This document shows, piece by piece, positions 41,658-51,598 of a stretch of DNA of 64,000 nucleotides. This stretch comes from Verrucomicrobiia bacterium. GTDB taxonomy: Bacteria; Verrucomicrobiota; Verrucomicrobiia; Verrucomicrobiales; Akkermansiaceae. Below the pieces are notes generated by a model. It did no database searches. It saw only the letters and a list, made by a program, of their open reading frames with translations, and was not told the origin of the DNA. The stretch is from assembly GCA_947462875.1 (NCBI GenBank), contig CANHQJ010000001.1, forward strand, positions 62,001-126,000. Reading direction: 5' to 3'. The first letter of the stretch is position 1; every line of letters begins with the position of its first letter. Both the position numbers and the translations under genes were made by a program.

Positions 41658-42617
41658 TCAGATCAGCGAGGCCACGAGTTTCTCCAGCTTGATGATGTCG
41701 GCGGAGAACTTGCGGATGCCATCGGCGGTTTTTTCGACGGCCATGGCGTCCTCGTTGTAGAGGAAACGGAAGGCTTTTTCGTCGAGCGAGATTTTTTCCA
41801 CGGGATCGCTGGCGGCGGCGGCGGGGTCGAGGCGGCGGGCGAGCGGCTCGGTGGAAGCTTGCAGTTCCTTGAGCAGGCCCGGGCTGATGGTCAGCAGGTC
41901 GCAGCCGGCGAGGGCTTGGATTTCGCCGACGTTGCGGAACGAGGCACCCATGACTTCGGTTTTGTAGCCGAATTTTTTGTAGTAGTTGTAGATGGCTTTC
42001 ACCGAGATCACGCCGGGATCTTCGTCGCCCTGGTAGTCCTTGCCGGTGCTGGCTTTATACCAATCGAGGATGCGGCCGACGAAGGGGGAGATGAGCTGGA
42101 CCTTGGCTTCGGCGCAGGCGACGGCCTGGGCGAAGGAGAAAAGCAGCGTCAGGTTGCAGCGGATGCCGTCTTTTTCGAGGATCTCGGCGGCCTTGATGCC
42201 TTCCCAGGTCGAAGCGATCTTGATGAGGATGCGCTCGCGGGTGTGGCCTTCTTTTTCGTAGGCGGCGATGAGTTCGCGGGCCTTCGCGACGGTGGCCTCG
42301 GTATCGAAAGAGAGGCGGGCATCCACTTCCGTCGAAACGCGGCCTGGCACGATTTTGAGGATTTCCAGACCGAAGAGGATGAGGATGCGGTCGAGGATGG
42401 CGGAGAGTTGCGCTTGGCCGGTGAGACCGGAATTGCGGAATTCGTCCACGGCTTTTTTCACCAGCGGCAGGTATTCGGGTTTTTCCGCGGCTTGCAGGAT
42501 CAGCGAGGGATTGGTCGTGGCGTCCTGCGGTTGGTAGGATTTCATCGATTCGAAATCGCCGGTGTCTGCCACCACCACGGTGAACTGCTTCAGTTGGTCA
42601 AGTTGCGTAAGGCTCAT
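41658..42617 (-). CDS. tal: Transaldolase
   Basis: Pentose-phosphate-pathway enzyme of 319 residues, the classical TalA/TalB length. Signatures are the N-terminal [12 protein letters not shown], the Schiff-base lysine in [45 protein letters not shown] and [19 protein letters not shown] at 42617 starts the family N-terminus [13 protein letters not shown]. The open frame runs on upstream only because it lies opposite the cytochrome gene. It is divergent from the multiheme operon across about 206 bp. Confidence 0.96.
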   Translation of the reverse strand: MSLTQLDQLKQFTVVVADTGDFESMKSYQPQDATTNPSLILQAAEKPEYLPLVKKAVDEFRNSGLTGQAQLSAILDRILILFGLEILKIVPGRVSTEVDARLSFDTEATVAKARELIAAYEKEGHTRERILIKIASTWEGIKAAEILEKDGIRCNLTLLFSFAQAVACAEAKVQLISPFVGRILDWYKASTGKDYQGDEDPGVISVKAIYNYYKKFGYKTEVMGASFRNVGEIQALAGCDLLTISPGLLKELQASTEPLARRLDPAAAASDPVEKISLDEKAFRFLYNEDAMAVEKTADGIRKFSADIIKLEKLVASLI

Positions 42618-42823
42618 ATCGGCGGTGTCAATAGCGGGTGAACGCGCCGTAGGGAAGAGCAAACTGTGACATTTGTTCTGACTTGCCGATGATTGGCGTG
42701 ATAGATCGTTTTTTCCAGAAAATCGCCACCCACGGACTTGTGGATTTCGCAGCATGGAACCCGCGTGTTCATCGAGATTTCGCTTGACGCATCGATGTGA
42801 TTTCCGCAAAACATACCATAGTA
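42618..42823. promoter_or_regulatory. Divergent intergenic region between tal and the cytochrome operon
   Basis: About 206 bp with no gene, which must hold the promoters of both tal and the multiheme operon. A TTGACG at about 42784 resembles a -35 element facing the cytochrome gene, but no matching -10 at normal distance is seen. No clear operator or riboswitch was recognised. Confidence 0.3.
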
Positions 42824-43951
42824 ATGCTCCATTTACCACGATTGTCCCAGGCTGCGTTTTTCTTTTGCTTGTCGCAGATTTGTTGTGGCGATCCGGCAGT
42901 TGAGTCGCGGGTGCTGGGCTCGGATTCATGTGCGACGAGCGGGTGTCACGGCGGGGCGGGACTGAATCGGGGGGCTGCCAGCATTTGGAAGCGGTCGGAT
43001 CCGCATTTCCATGCGGCGGCCACCTTGACGAATGGGCAATCGACCGCCATGGCGCAGAAAATGGGCATCGAGAGCGCGCCGGATTCGGTGAGTTGCACGG
43101 CGTGCCATGCGCCGATGAAAAATGTGCAGCCGGCTTTGTTGATGCCGTCGTTTGATGCCAAGGCAGCCGATAAGGATTTTTCCTGCGCGAATTGCCACGG
43201 TGGGGCGGAACAGTGGATCCTTTCCCATACCCGTCCGGAATACCCTCGCGCGGCGCTGGAAAAGCTGGGCATGCGGCCGCTGGGCACGGCTTATCAGCGG
43301 GCGAATGCCTGTGTCGCCTGTCATCAGAACTTGAGCGATGAGTTGGTGAAGGCGAATCATCCGCCGCTGATTTTTGAGCTGGATGGACTGCTGCTTGAGC
43401 AACCGAAGCATTGGCGGGAGGATGCGGATTTTTCCCATGCGAAAACCTGGCTGGTGGGGCAGGCGGTGGCGTTGCGTGAAACGGCGGCGCAGGCACAGAA
43501 GCAACCGGGTGAGGCGCGGGTGGCGGAGATTGAGGCGATTCAGGAAGTGCTGCTCGCGTCCGAGACGGGTTGGGAGCGGAAAAGTCCCGCTGATCTGGTA
43601 AAAGCGGCGGACGACTTTGCGAAAAAAATCTCGTCGGCACCGATGAGCGCGGCTCAGACACGCGCGGCGCTCGGCAAACTGATGCTTTATCGCAAGCCTT
43701 TCGAGCTCAGTGCCTTTGCCAACGTGGCGGCGGAGCAGCGGATGCGGGCGGTGGGGCATTATGCTGAACGTGTGGCACTGGCGATCGATCGGCTGAATCA
43801 GTCGCTTATCGCCGCGGGCGAAAAGGCGGCATTTGCCGAGGAGTCGCTCGACGAGCTGTTCAAAGCCGCGCCACCACCGAAAAGTTTTGATGCGGATGTT
43901 GCGGAAAATTTTGTGAGGAAACTCGATGCGCTGTCTGTCGATCGCAAGTGA
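42824..43951 (+). CDS. Exported tetraheme cytochrome c
   Basis: Protein of 375 residues with signal peptide [21 protein letters not shown]. Four covalent haem sites are visible: an unusual CX4CH (CATSGCH, Cys36) and three CXXCH (CTACH Cys91, CANCH Cys121, CVACH Cys163). The first 180 residues hold all haems; the rest is alpha-helical ([16 protein letters not shown]), resembling multiheme cytochromes of the c-554 kind seen in planctomycetes and verrucomicrobia. ATG at 42824 gives the clean signal peptide; GTG at 42797 is an alternative. First gene of a four-gene operon, it is probably the periplasmic electron carrier that feeds the conduit. Confidence 0.85.
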   Translation: MLHLPRLSQAAFFFCLSQICCGDPAVESRVLGSDSCATSGCHGGAGLNRGAASIWKRSDPHFHAAATLTNGQSTAMAQKMGIESAPDSVSCTACHAPMKNVQPALLMPSFDAKAADKDFSCANCHGGAEQWILSHTRPEYPRAALEKLGMRPLGTAYQRANACVACHQNLSDELVKANHPPLIFELDGLLLEQPKHWREDADFSHAKTWLVGQAVALRETAAQAQKQPGEARVAEIEAIQEVLLASETGWERKSPADLVKAADDFAKKISSAPMSAAQTRAALGKLMLYRKPFELSAFANVAAEQRMRAVGHYAERVALAIDRLNQSLIAAGEKAAFAEESLDELFKAAPPPKSFDADVAENFVRKLDALSVDRK

Positions 43952-43974
43952 AATGAGAGCAGGGAATTGATCTG

Positions 43975-46434
43975 ATGTTGAATCAACGGTCCAGAATGAG
44001 AGAGCGACTCGCCATTTGTTGTGCGAGTGCTCTTCTTGTGACCTGTTACCACCCGCCGCACCGCAGGACGCCGGAGTGGGATCTTGCGCCCGACGAAGAG
44101 CGGCCGGATCGTCTGACGGAACACCAAATCCCCGCAGAGGCGATGCCGCAAGATCCGCGTTCTTTTTCGCCGGATGCGGGCGTGGAGATTCTGCCCACGC
44201 CGCTGCCGCCGGAGGTGAAGGTTCGTGAAAATAGAATCATTTCCAAGGAGCCGCCGCTGCCGCCCGCGCGGTTCAACCCCGATCCCGGGATGGGCGACGT
44301 GTCGGGACAGGAGGGCAGCTTGTTGCCCGCGATCGAGCCGGAGAAACCGCAGGGCTTCGGGCGATTTTTCCGCGACGGTCTCGGTCCTGACAACCAGCGC
44401 TTTTTCGAGCGCGATGCGGGCGTGGCTCAGGCGCCGTTTCCGAAATTCACTGCCGATATCCCGAAAAATTTGTTTCTGCCACGAGAGGGGGTGGCGCGTC
44501 GCGAAATCGTGATCGAGCCTGTCGAGCGGGTCGAGGATTTGTATGAACCGGAAATCCCCGGCGCGTTGCTGGTGCCGCGCAAGGGCGTGCGCTACGAGGA
44601 ACGCATTTACGAGCACTGGCATGCCGGGCATCGCGAGCATGTCGAGTATCCGGATCACACCGAGCCTGTCGATAACCGCTACCTCATCCCGACAGGTCGG
44701 TGGAATAGGTATGAGGATCCCGATCTGGCAGAAACTCCGTATGAGGAAAAAACGCCGTATCTGTGGCATCCGTACTACCAGAGCAAATTGAAAGGGGACA
44801 TCCCGATCATCGGCCAGGAATACTTCGCCTCGCTGACTTTCCAGAATATCACGGACATTGAGTTTCGCGAGCTGCCCGTGCCATCAGGCGCGAGCGCGGC
44901 ACGACCGAACAGTTCGGAGTTTTACGGCGATGGCAGGCAGGAGGTGATCGTCACGAACACCAGCTTTACGCTCGATATCTTTCGCGGGGAAACGTCGTTC
45001 AAGCCGGTGGAGTGGTTGTTTCGCATTCAGCCGGTGTTCAATACCAACTACATTTCGGGATACGAAACGGGTGTCGTTTCGCCGGATCCGCGCGGACTCG
45101 GTGCGAACACGAGTCCTTCGCCGGGCTTCAACTTCGGAACCAACCCCGGCGGCGTGAATCCGGGGGACATCGACTTTTTCCTGGATCCCTTGCTTCGCCC
45201 TGCCGACTCGAATTTTTACAACACCCGCGCGACCGAACGCTTCGAGAATCAACTCGCGCTGCAGCAGTTTTTCTTCGAGACGCACTTGTTCGATCTTTCC
45301 GATAACTACGATTTCGCCGCCGTGCGCGTCGGCACGCAGGTGTTCAATGCAGACTTTCGCGGTCATGTGTTTTCCGATGCGAACTGGGGCTATCGCCTTT
45401 TCGGCAACTACCTGAAAAATCGGCTGCAATACAACATCGCGCTCTTCGATCTCTTCGAGAAGGAATCCTTTTCCGAGCTCAATACCTGGGATGACCGCAA
45501 TCAGAATGTCTTCGTGGCGAATCTCTATTACCAGGATTTTCTCTTCGAAGGCTACAACGCGCAGTTGGCCTTTCTCGCGAATTGGGACAGCGGCAGTGAC
45601 AGCGGATTGGTATATGATAGCGCGGGAAACATTGTCAGACCCTCGCCGATCGGCAGCATCACACCGCACGATGTGCATGCCTACTACATCGGCTTCAGCG
45701 GCGAGGGGCACATCGGCCGTCTGAATCTCAGTCATTCGCTCTATCATGCGTTTGGGGAAGATGAACTCAATGGCGTGGCCGGTCGTTCGGTGACGATCAG
45801 CGCCTGGATGGCGGCGCTGGAACTATCGGTGGATACCGACTGGATGCGTCACAAGATATCGTTTTTCTATGGCTCGGGCGATGACAATGCCACCGACGGC
45901 ACGGCCACGGGGTGGGATGCGATCGTGGACAATCCGAACTTCATCGGTGGTCCGTTCAGTTACTGGAATCGGCAGGGCATGAATCTTGGTGGCACCGCTG
46001 TTTCTCTCAAACAGCGGCTGAGTCTGATCCCCGACCTGAGTTCTAACAAATTTCTCGGTCAGTCGAATTTCGTCAACCCCGGCATCTTCATCGCAGGGAT
46101 CGGCGAGGAGTGGACGCTCACACCGAAGGTGAAATTTCTGGCCAATCTGAACTACCTGATGTTCATGAATACCGACTCGATCAAAACGGCGCTGGTCACG
46201 GAAAACATCGACCGTGAGATCGGCTGGGACCTGAGTTTCGGCATGGAATACCGACCTCTGCTCACGGATAACATTCGCCTCTCCGCTGGCATCGGGTTAC
46301 TTTTTCCCGGCCAGGGCTACAAAGATATCTATCGCACTTCTTCACCCGGCGTGCCCGGTTTCACACCGGTCTCCGCCAGGGACACTCCGGGCATGCTCAC
46401 CAGCGGATTCATCGGCGCAACTCTCACTTTCTGA
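43975..46434 (+). CDS. Lipoprotein with proline-rich N-terminus and outer-membrane beta-barrel
   Basis: Protein of 819 residues, 23 bp after the tetraheme gene. The N-terminus has a lipobox-like ALLVTC followed by about 250 residues of Pro/Glu/Arg-rich sequence (ILPTPLPPEVKVREN, FLPREGVARREIV). From about residue 320 alternating strands with aromatic ends suggest a beta-barrel (FFFETHLFDLSDNYDFAAVR, SYWNRQGMNLGG-like turns), and the chain ends in Phe (GATLTF), the usual outer-membrane barrel signal. Position between two multiheme cytochromes fits the porin of a porin-cytochrome conduit. No haem motif is present. An in-frame ATG at 43996 is an alternative start. Confidence 0.75.
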   Translation: MLNQRSRMRERLAICCASALLVTCYHPPHRRTPEWDLAPDEERPDRLTEHQIPAEAMPQDPRSFSPDAGVEILPTPLPPEVKVRENRIISKEPPLPPARFNPDPGMGDVSGQEGSLLPAIEPEKPQGFGRFFRDGLGPDNQRFFERDAGVAQAPFPKFTADIPKNLFLPREGVARREIVIEPVERVEDLYEPEIPGALLVPRKGVRYEERIYEHWHAGHREHVEYPDHTEPVDNRYLIPTGRWNRYEDPDLAETPYEEKTPYLWHPYYQSKLKGDIPIIGQEYFASLTFQNITDIEFRELPVPSGASAARPNSSEFYGDGRQEVIVTNTSFTLDIFRGETSFKPVEWLFRIQPVFNTNYISGYETGVVSPDPRGLGANTSPSPGFNFGTNPGGVNPGDIDFFLDPLLRPADSNFYNTRATERFENQLALQQFFFETHLFDLSDNYDFAAVRVGTQVFNADFRGHVFSDANWGYRLFGNYLKNRLQYNIALFDLFEKESFSELNTWDDRNQNVFVANLYYQDFLFEGYNAQLAFLANWDSGSDSGLVYDSAGNIVRPSPIGSITPHDVHAYYIGFSGEGHIGRLNLSHSLYHAFGEDELNGVAGRSVTISAWMAALELSVDTDWMRHKISFFYGSGDDNATDGTATGWDAIVDNPNFIGGPFSYWNRQGMNLGGTAVSLKQRLSLIPDLSSNKFLGQSNFVNPGIFIAGIGEEWTLTPKVKFLANLNYLMFMNTDSIKTALVTENIDREIGWDLSFGMEYRPLLTDNIRLSAGIGLLFPGQGYKDIYRTSSPGVPGFTPVSARDTPGMLTSGFIGATLTF

Positions 46435-46436
46435 TC

Positions 46437-49400
46437 ATGTTTTTTTCTTATCATCATCGGTATCTCGTCGCGGCACTTGCTGCTTGCCTGGCGCTTGGGA
46501 ACGCGGGCGCCCAGGAGTCTTCGGAGGCTGTGATGAAGTGGCTTTTCGGGCCGCAGACGGCAGCGCCTGCCGAGCGGAAACCGGACGTCGCGATTCCGAA
46601 GCCGAATGTGGTCGATCAATCGCTCGCCACCATGCAGGCGAAAAGCCGCGGCTGCGTGGAGTGCCACGAAAAGGCTCACGATCCTCATGGCAGCCCGAAC
46701 GTGCGTCTCGGTTGCACCGACTGCCACGGCGGCAATCCCACCGTCGGTCTCACCATGCGGCAAGCTCACCCGGCCCCGCGCAATCCTGTGTTTTTCGAAA
46801 GCTCTGCCAACCCGAGTGACAGCACGGTATTGCTGAATCACGAGTCGCCCGAGTTCATCAAGTTCGTCAACCCCGGCGACCTCCGCGTCGCGAAGGAAAC
46901 GTGCGGCACGTGTCACGCGCAGTCGGTCGATCACGTCAATCACAGCATGATGCGCCACGGTGCGATGCTCTGGGGCGCGGCCGCTTACAACAACGGTGCC
47001 TACCCCGCGAAGGATTCGATTTTTGGCCAGGCCTACGGCGCCAATGGCACGCCTCTCGCTCTGCAAAGCCCCGTGAAAGTCACTCCGGAAATGCAGAAGC
47101 ACATGGGCATCGTGCAAAATATCTACCCGCTGCCACGCTTCAATATCACCCAGCCGGGCAACATTTTCCGCATCTTCGAAAAAGGCGGCACGCGTCTCGC
47201 GGAGATCGGCAACCCCGATCCTTTCGATCCTCCGGGCAAACCGTTGCGTCGTCTCGGAGAACGCGGACTCGGCACTTTTTCGCGTGTCGATCCCGTGATT
47301 ATCGGCGCGCACAAAACCCGTCTTCATGATCCGTTGTTGGATTTTTTCGGTTCGAACGACAGACCCGGCGACTACCGCTCCAGCGGTTGCACTGCCTGCC
47401 ACGTGGTCTATGCGAACGACCGTTCGCCCTCGAACTCCGGTTGGTACAGCGCCTACGGCAATCAGGGCCTTTCGTTCAATCCGGATCCGATGATTTCCAA
47501 AAAGGAAAAAGGTCACCCCATCGCGCACAAGTTCACCCGCAGCATCCCTTCCAGCCAGTGCATGACCTGCCACATGCACCAGGGCAATCTTTTTGTGAAT
47601 CCGTATCTCGGCTACATTTGGTGGGACCAGGAATCCGATGCCGAGCACATGTATCCCAAGCAGCAAAAGTATCCGACCGATGAGGAAATGGCGCAGTCGC
47701 TGCGTCGCAATCCCGAGGCCGCCGCCGCACGCGGACTGTGGGGCAATGTCGATTTCCTCGAAAAATCCGCCGAACTCAATCCGAAGCTGAAGGACACGCA
47801 GTTTGCCGATTACCACGGCCACGGCTGGATGTTCCGCGCGGTGTTCAAAAAGGATCGCGAGGGCAATCTTCTCACGCTCAAGGGCGACAAGATCGATCAC
47901 AGCGACAAAGATAAATTCCGCAAGGCCGTGCACCTGAAGGATGTCCACCTGGCGCTTGGCATGCAGTGCGTCGATTGCCATTTCCTCAACGATACCCACG
48001 GCAATGGCTTGCTCCACGTCGAACCCCGCGCGGCTACGGCGATCATGTGCATCGATTGCCACGGCACTGTCAGCGCGCGCACCAATCTTCTCACCTCCGG
48101 CAAAGGCGGCACGCTCTCGAAAGACGGCACCGTGAAACCCATCGACCTGCGCGAAAGCAACACGCCCTTCGGCCCGCGCTTTACCTGGAGTGCCGATGGC
48201 AAACGACTCTATCAACAATCGTCCATGGACCCTAACCGGAAATGGGAAGTGCCGCAGACGATGGACACGGTTGATCCCCAATCGGATCACTACAACATCA
48301 TGAGCGCCTATGCGAAGACCCTGAAGCGCGATGGCAAGACATGGGGTGGCGTGCCGAACGATCCGAAATCCTGCGCGAAACAACTCGCCCATAGCGATGC
48401 AAACATGGATTGCCAGACCTGCCACACCTCCTGGGCGACGAGTTGTTTCGGCTGCCACATTCCGATGGAGGCGAACTACAAAATGGCGGCGAACAAATTC
48501 GAAGGAACGACATCGCGCAACTTCAGTTCCTACAATCCGCAGGTCGTGCGCGACGACGTTTTCATGCTTGGCAAGGACAGCACCGCGAAAGGCAATCGTT
48601 TGTCCGTGATCCGTTCCTCGAGCGCGATGGTCGTCGGCTCCCAAGGCGCGAACCGCGAGTGGTTCTACACCCAGCAGCAAACGGTATCCGCCGAAGGCTA
48701 TTCCGGTCAGGCCTTCAATCCGCACTTCGCTCACACCACCAGCGGCGTGGGCACCACGAAAAATTGCACCGACTGCCACCTTTCCGAGGACAAGGACAAC
48801 AACGCCATCATGACCCAGCTCCTCGGCTTCGGCACGGGCACGGTGAACTTTTTCGGACGGTTTGCTTACGTCGGCACGGAAGATCATGGTCTCAACGCCG
48901 TGGTCTGGACCGAGCGCACGGAGCCGCAGGCCGCCATCGGCAGTCACCTCCATAAATACGCGTATCCCGATTTTTACGAGCAACACCAGAAGCATCAGCA
49001 GAACCTGCAAACCGCCCATCACCACTCGGCCAAGGGTGGCGGAGTGCTCGATCTTCAATTGCGCGGCGAATACCTCTACGCGGCACTCGGGAAAAATGGA
49101 TTCGGCGTGTTCGATGTCGCTGATGTGGACAACAAGAATTTTTCCGAGCGCATCGTGACTTCGCCGACATCCGCTCTGGGTCAAAAAACCTTCATCAAAT
49201 CCTATTGCGCGACTTCTATCACCCTGCCCAGCACGCTTATCAATGATCCGAAACGCAAGCGACTGCCGGAAAACGAAGAGCAGCCCATCGCCAGTTATCA
49301 TGGCTACGCTTTTGTCACCGACCTGCGCGAGGGTCTTATCGTCGCCGATGTCGCCATGCTGCTCGATGGCAACCCGGCGAACAATTTCATCCGCAAGGCC

Positions 49401-50315
49401 GCCTCGTTCAATCCCGAGGGCATTCTCGATGGCGCAAAACATGCCTGGATGGCGGGGCAATGGCTCTACATCACCACCAGCCGCGGTCTCGCTGTGGTGG
49501 ATGTGAAAAATCCCGAGGCCCCCGTGTTGGCAGGCAGTTATGGTGGTTCGTTCCTGAAGGAGACGCGCCAAGTCACGATCCAGTGGCAGTATTGCTTTGT
49601 CACCGATGCGGAGGGTCTGAAGGTGTTCGATGTTTCCCATCCCGCCAATCCACAACCCATCAGCGGCGGCGCTGTTCTGTTAGGAAATGCGAACGGCCTC
49701 TACGCCGCCCGCACCTATCTTTACGTCGCCAACGGGACGCAGGGTCTCGCGATCATTGACATCAAAAATCCCGGCAAACCGCGCAAGCTTTCCGACTTCA
49801 CCGCAGGCGGAAAGATCAACGACGCCCGCGATGTGCAAATCGGTTCCGTGAACGCCTCGATGTATGCCCACATCGCCGATGGCAAAAACGGCCTGCGCAT
49901 CGTGCAAATGATTTCGCCCGAGAACGTGCCGGGCCACATGGGCTTCTCGCCGAACCCCGAACCCAAACTCATTGCCACCTATCCTACCAAAGGCCCTGCC
50001 GTCAGTGTCTCGCGCGGCCTCGATCGCGACCGTGTGGTGGACGAGAGCGGCAATCAAACGGTGGTCTTCGGTCGTCGTGGATCACGTCCGTTCCACCTCG
50101 ATGAAATGGAGGCGTTTTTCAAAAAACCGACTGGAGAAACCTACCGTGTCGCCGATGTGAAGAAGACCGATGACGGCACCCTTACCAACCTCCACGGCAA
50201 GCCTTACGAACCTAACGAAAAATTTGCCGTTCCCGCCTCCGCCGGCGAGGAAGAACCCTTCTCCAACACCGGTCGTTTGAGAAAACGCAGAGCCCCGAAA
50301 GAAGTCGGACGATGA
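46437..50315 (+). CDS. Decaheme cytochrome c fused to a LVIVD beta-propeller
   Basis: Exported protein of 1292 residues, signal peptide ending near GNAGAQ. Ten CXXCH haem motifs are visible, at Cys73, 93, 156, 318, 375, 511, 538, 659, 670 and 777. From about residue 860 to 1160 come LVIVD-type propeller blades with the repeating form GLxVxDVxxPxxP (GFGVFDVADVD, GLAVVDVKNPEAPVLAG, GLKVFDVSHPANPQPIS, GLAIIDIKNPGKPRKLS). No lipobox is seen. The gene starts 2 bp after the barrel gene and overlaps the NHL gene by 4 bp. It is probably the outer-face or barrel-embedded electron-transfer subunit; the propeller may bind a partner or matrix. Confidence 0.9.
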   Translation: MFFSYHHRYLVAALAACLALGNAGAQESSEAVMKWLFGPQTAAPAERKPDVAIPKPNVVDQSLATMQAKSRGCVECHEKAHDPHGSPNVRLGCTDCHGGNPTVGLTMRQAHPAPRNPVFFESSANPSDSTVLLNHESPEFIKFVNPGDLRVAKETCGTCHAQSVDHVNHSMMRHGAMLWGAAAYNNGAYPAKDSIFGQAYGANGTPLALQSPVKVTPEMQKHMGIVQNIYPLPRFNITQPGNIFRIFEKGGTRLAEIGNPDPFDPPGKPLRRLGERGLGTFSRVDPVIIGAHKTRLHDPLLDFFGSNDRPGDYRSSGCTACHVVYANDRSPSNSGWYSAYGNQGLSFNPDPMISKKEKGHPIAHKFTRSIPSSQCMTCHMHQGNLFVNPYLGYIWWDQESDAEHMYPKQQKYPTDEEMAQSLRRNPEAAAARGLWGNVDFLEKSAELNPKLKDTQFADYHGHGWMFRAVFKKDREGNLLTLKGDKIDHSDKDKFRKAVHLKDVHLALGMQCVDCHFLNDTHGNGLLHVEPRAATAIMCIDCHGTVSARTNLLTSGKGGTLSKDGTVKPIDLRESNTPFGPRFTWSADGKRLYQQSSMDPNRKWEVPQTMDTVDPQSDHYNIMSAYAKTLKRDGKTWGGVPNDPKSCAKQLAHSDANMDCQTCHTSWATSCFGCHIPMEANYKMAANKFEGTTSRNFSSYNPQVVRDDVFMLGKDSTAKGNRLSVIRSSSAMVVGSQGANREWFYTQQQTVSAEGYSGQAFNPHFAHTTSGVGTTKNCTDCHLSEDKDNNAIMTQLLGFGTGTVNFFGRFAYVGTEDHGLNAVVWTERTEPQAAIGSHLHKYAYPDFYEQHQKHQQNLQTAHHHSAKGGGVLDLQLRGEYLYAALGKNGFGVFDVADVDNKNFSERIVTSPTSALGQKTFIKSYCATSITLPSTLINDPKRKRLPENEEQPIASYHGYAFVTDLREGLIVADVAMLLDGNPANNFIRKAASFNPEGILDGAKHAWMAGQWLYITTSRGLAVVDVKNPEAPVLAGSYGGSFLKETRQVTIQWQYCFVTDAEGLKVFDVSHPANPQPISGGAVLLGNANGLYAARTYLYVANGTQGLAIIDIKNPGKPRKLSDFTAGGKINDARDVQIGSVNASMYAHIADGKNGLRIVQMISPENVPGHMGFSPNPEPKLIATYPTKGPAVSVSRGLDRDRVVDESGNQTVVFGRRGSRPFHLDEMEAFFKKPTGETYRVADVKKTDDGTLTNLHGKPYEPNEKFAVPASAGEEEPFSNTGRLRKRRAPKEVGR

Positions 50316-51598
50316 AAGCCTACGCATTAGTAACCATCGCACTACTTGCTGCCCATTCCTTTTGCGGAGCGGAAGCCATCGCACCCGTCTCCGGCTTTCA
50401 AGATGAAGCCGGACATCTGGATGCCACCGGCACCGCCGCACGTTTCAGCGATCCCACAGGCCTGGCCCGCGATTCGCAGGGCAATCTCTACGTGTGCGAT
50501 GCGCGCAATCACGTCATCCGTAAAATCGCTCCCGGTGGCATTGTTACCACCATCGCCGGCCAAGCGGGCGTTTCCGGTGCCGTCAATGGCACTGGCTCCG
50601 CCGCGCGATTCTGTTTCCCCTCTGACATCGCCGTTGCGCCGAATGGCACGCTCTACGTCGCGGATACCGGAAACCACTGCATTCGCAGGATCACCACCGC
50701 TGGCGTCGTTTCCACGCTCGCCGGTGATCTCGGCAGTGCCGATGACATTGATGTTTCCTATGGTTCCACTTATACGACGGTCGCCGCCGATCTCGATGGC
50801 ACAGGTGCAAATGCGCGTTTCAATAGCCCTAGTGGCATTACCCTTGCTGACAATTTTCTCTACGTCAGTGACACCGGCAATCAACTCATCCGCAAAATCA
50901 CCCTTGCTGGCGCAGTGACCACCGTCGCGGGCAAGGCGGGCGAGTGGGGGACAACCGATGGCGCAGGCACCAATGCCCGTTTTTCCGCTCCGATGGGACT
51001 CTGTATCGGTGCCGATGGCAACCTCTACATCGCGGATTCCATGAACCACACCATCCGCTGCATGACGCCGCAATTCGCGGTCTCCACCTATGCCGGAAAT
51101 GCGCTCGAAGCCGCTTGCAAACCAGGCCCGCGCCTCAGCGCGCGTTTTTCCGAACCCACCGACATCACACCGCATCCGGGCGGGGGATTCATCATTTGCG
51201 ACTCATTCGGCAACGCGATGTTCCGTCTTACAGCAGAGGGAAATGTTTCCATTCTCAGCCAACACGAAGATTCCTCGCCCAACGCTCTCGCCCATCCGAA
51301 CTCCGCCGTCTGTGATGCATACGGTAATGTCTATGTGTCCGATACCTTCCACCAGCAAGTGCGGCTCATCATCGAAAAATTCGACATCACCATCCAAAAA
51401 GCCAACGGCTCGAATCAACTCACGATTACTTGGGACAGCATCATCGGCCGTAGTTATCAACTCCAGCAGCTCACCAACCAAACCTGGGGCAACACGAACA
51501 TCGCTCCCATCACAGCCACCCAAGCCCAAACTTCCGTGAGCTTCCCGATGCCCCAACAGAAATCCGGCATCTATCGCATCATGCTGCTGGGTTTCTGA
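50312..51598 (+). CDS. Exported NHL-repeat beta-propeller protein
   Basis: Exported protein of 428 residues, signal peptide MKAYALVTIALLAAHSFCGA. NHL repeats recur as SDPTGLARDSQGNLYVCDAR, FPSDIAVAPNGTLYVADTGN, NSPSGITLADNFLYVSDTGN and SAPMGLCIGADGNLYIADS, each followed by HxIRxI or QLIRKI. The C-terminal ~70 residues (TITWDSIIGRSYQLQQLTN) look like a small beta-sandwich seen at the end of many verrucomicrobial secreted proteins. The ATG overlaps the decaheme stop (ATGA), making it the fourth gene of the operon. Likely a protein- or ligand-binding partner of the cytochrome. Confidence 0.85.
   Translation: MKAYALVTIALLAAHSFCGAEAIAPVSGFQDEAGHLDATGTAARFSDPTGLARDSQGNLYVCDARNHVIRKIAPGGIVTTIAGQAGVSGAVNGTGSAARFCFPSDIAVAPNGTLYVADTGNHCIRRITTAGVVSTLAGDLGSADDIDVSYGSTYTTVAADLDGTGANARFNSPSGITLADNFLYVSDTGNQLIRKITLAGAVTTVAGKAGEWGTTDGAGTNARFSAPMGLCIGADGNLYIADSMNHTIRCMTPQFAVSTYAGNALEAACKPGPRLSARFSEPTDITPHPGGGFIICDSFGNAMFRLTAEGNVSILSQHEDSSPNALAHPNSAVCDAYGNVYVSDTFHQQVRLIIEKFDITIQKANGSNQLTITWDSIIGRSYQLQQLTNQTWGNTNIAPITATQAQTSVSFPMPQQKSGIYRIMLLGF

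Noticed and set aside
42618-43661. An N-terminal extension of the transaldolase frame to 667 residues
   Set aside because: The extra 348 codons lie opposite the tetraheme gene, while the family N-terminus starts at 42617.
46329-49655. An 1108-residue open frame on the minus strand opposite the decaheme gene
   Set aside because: It is a shadow of the high-GC plus-strand gene. It has no domain, signal or start context, and the plus strand has ten haem motifs.
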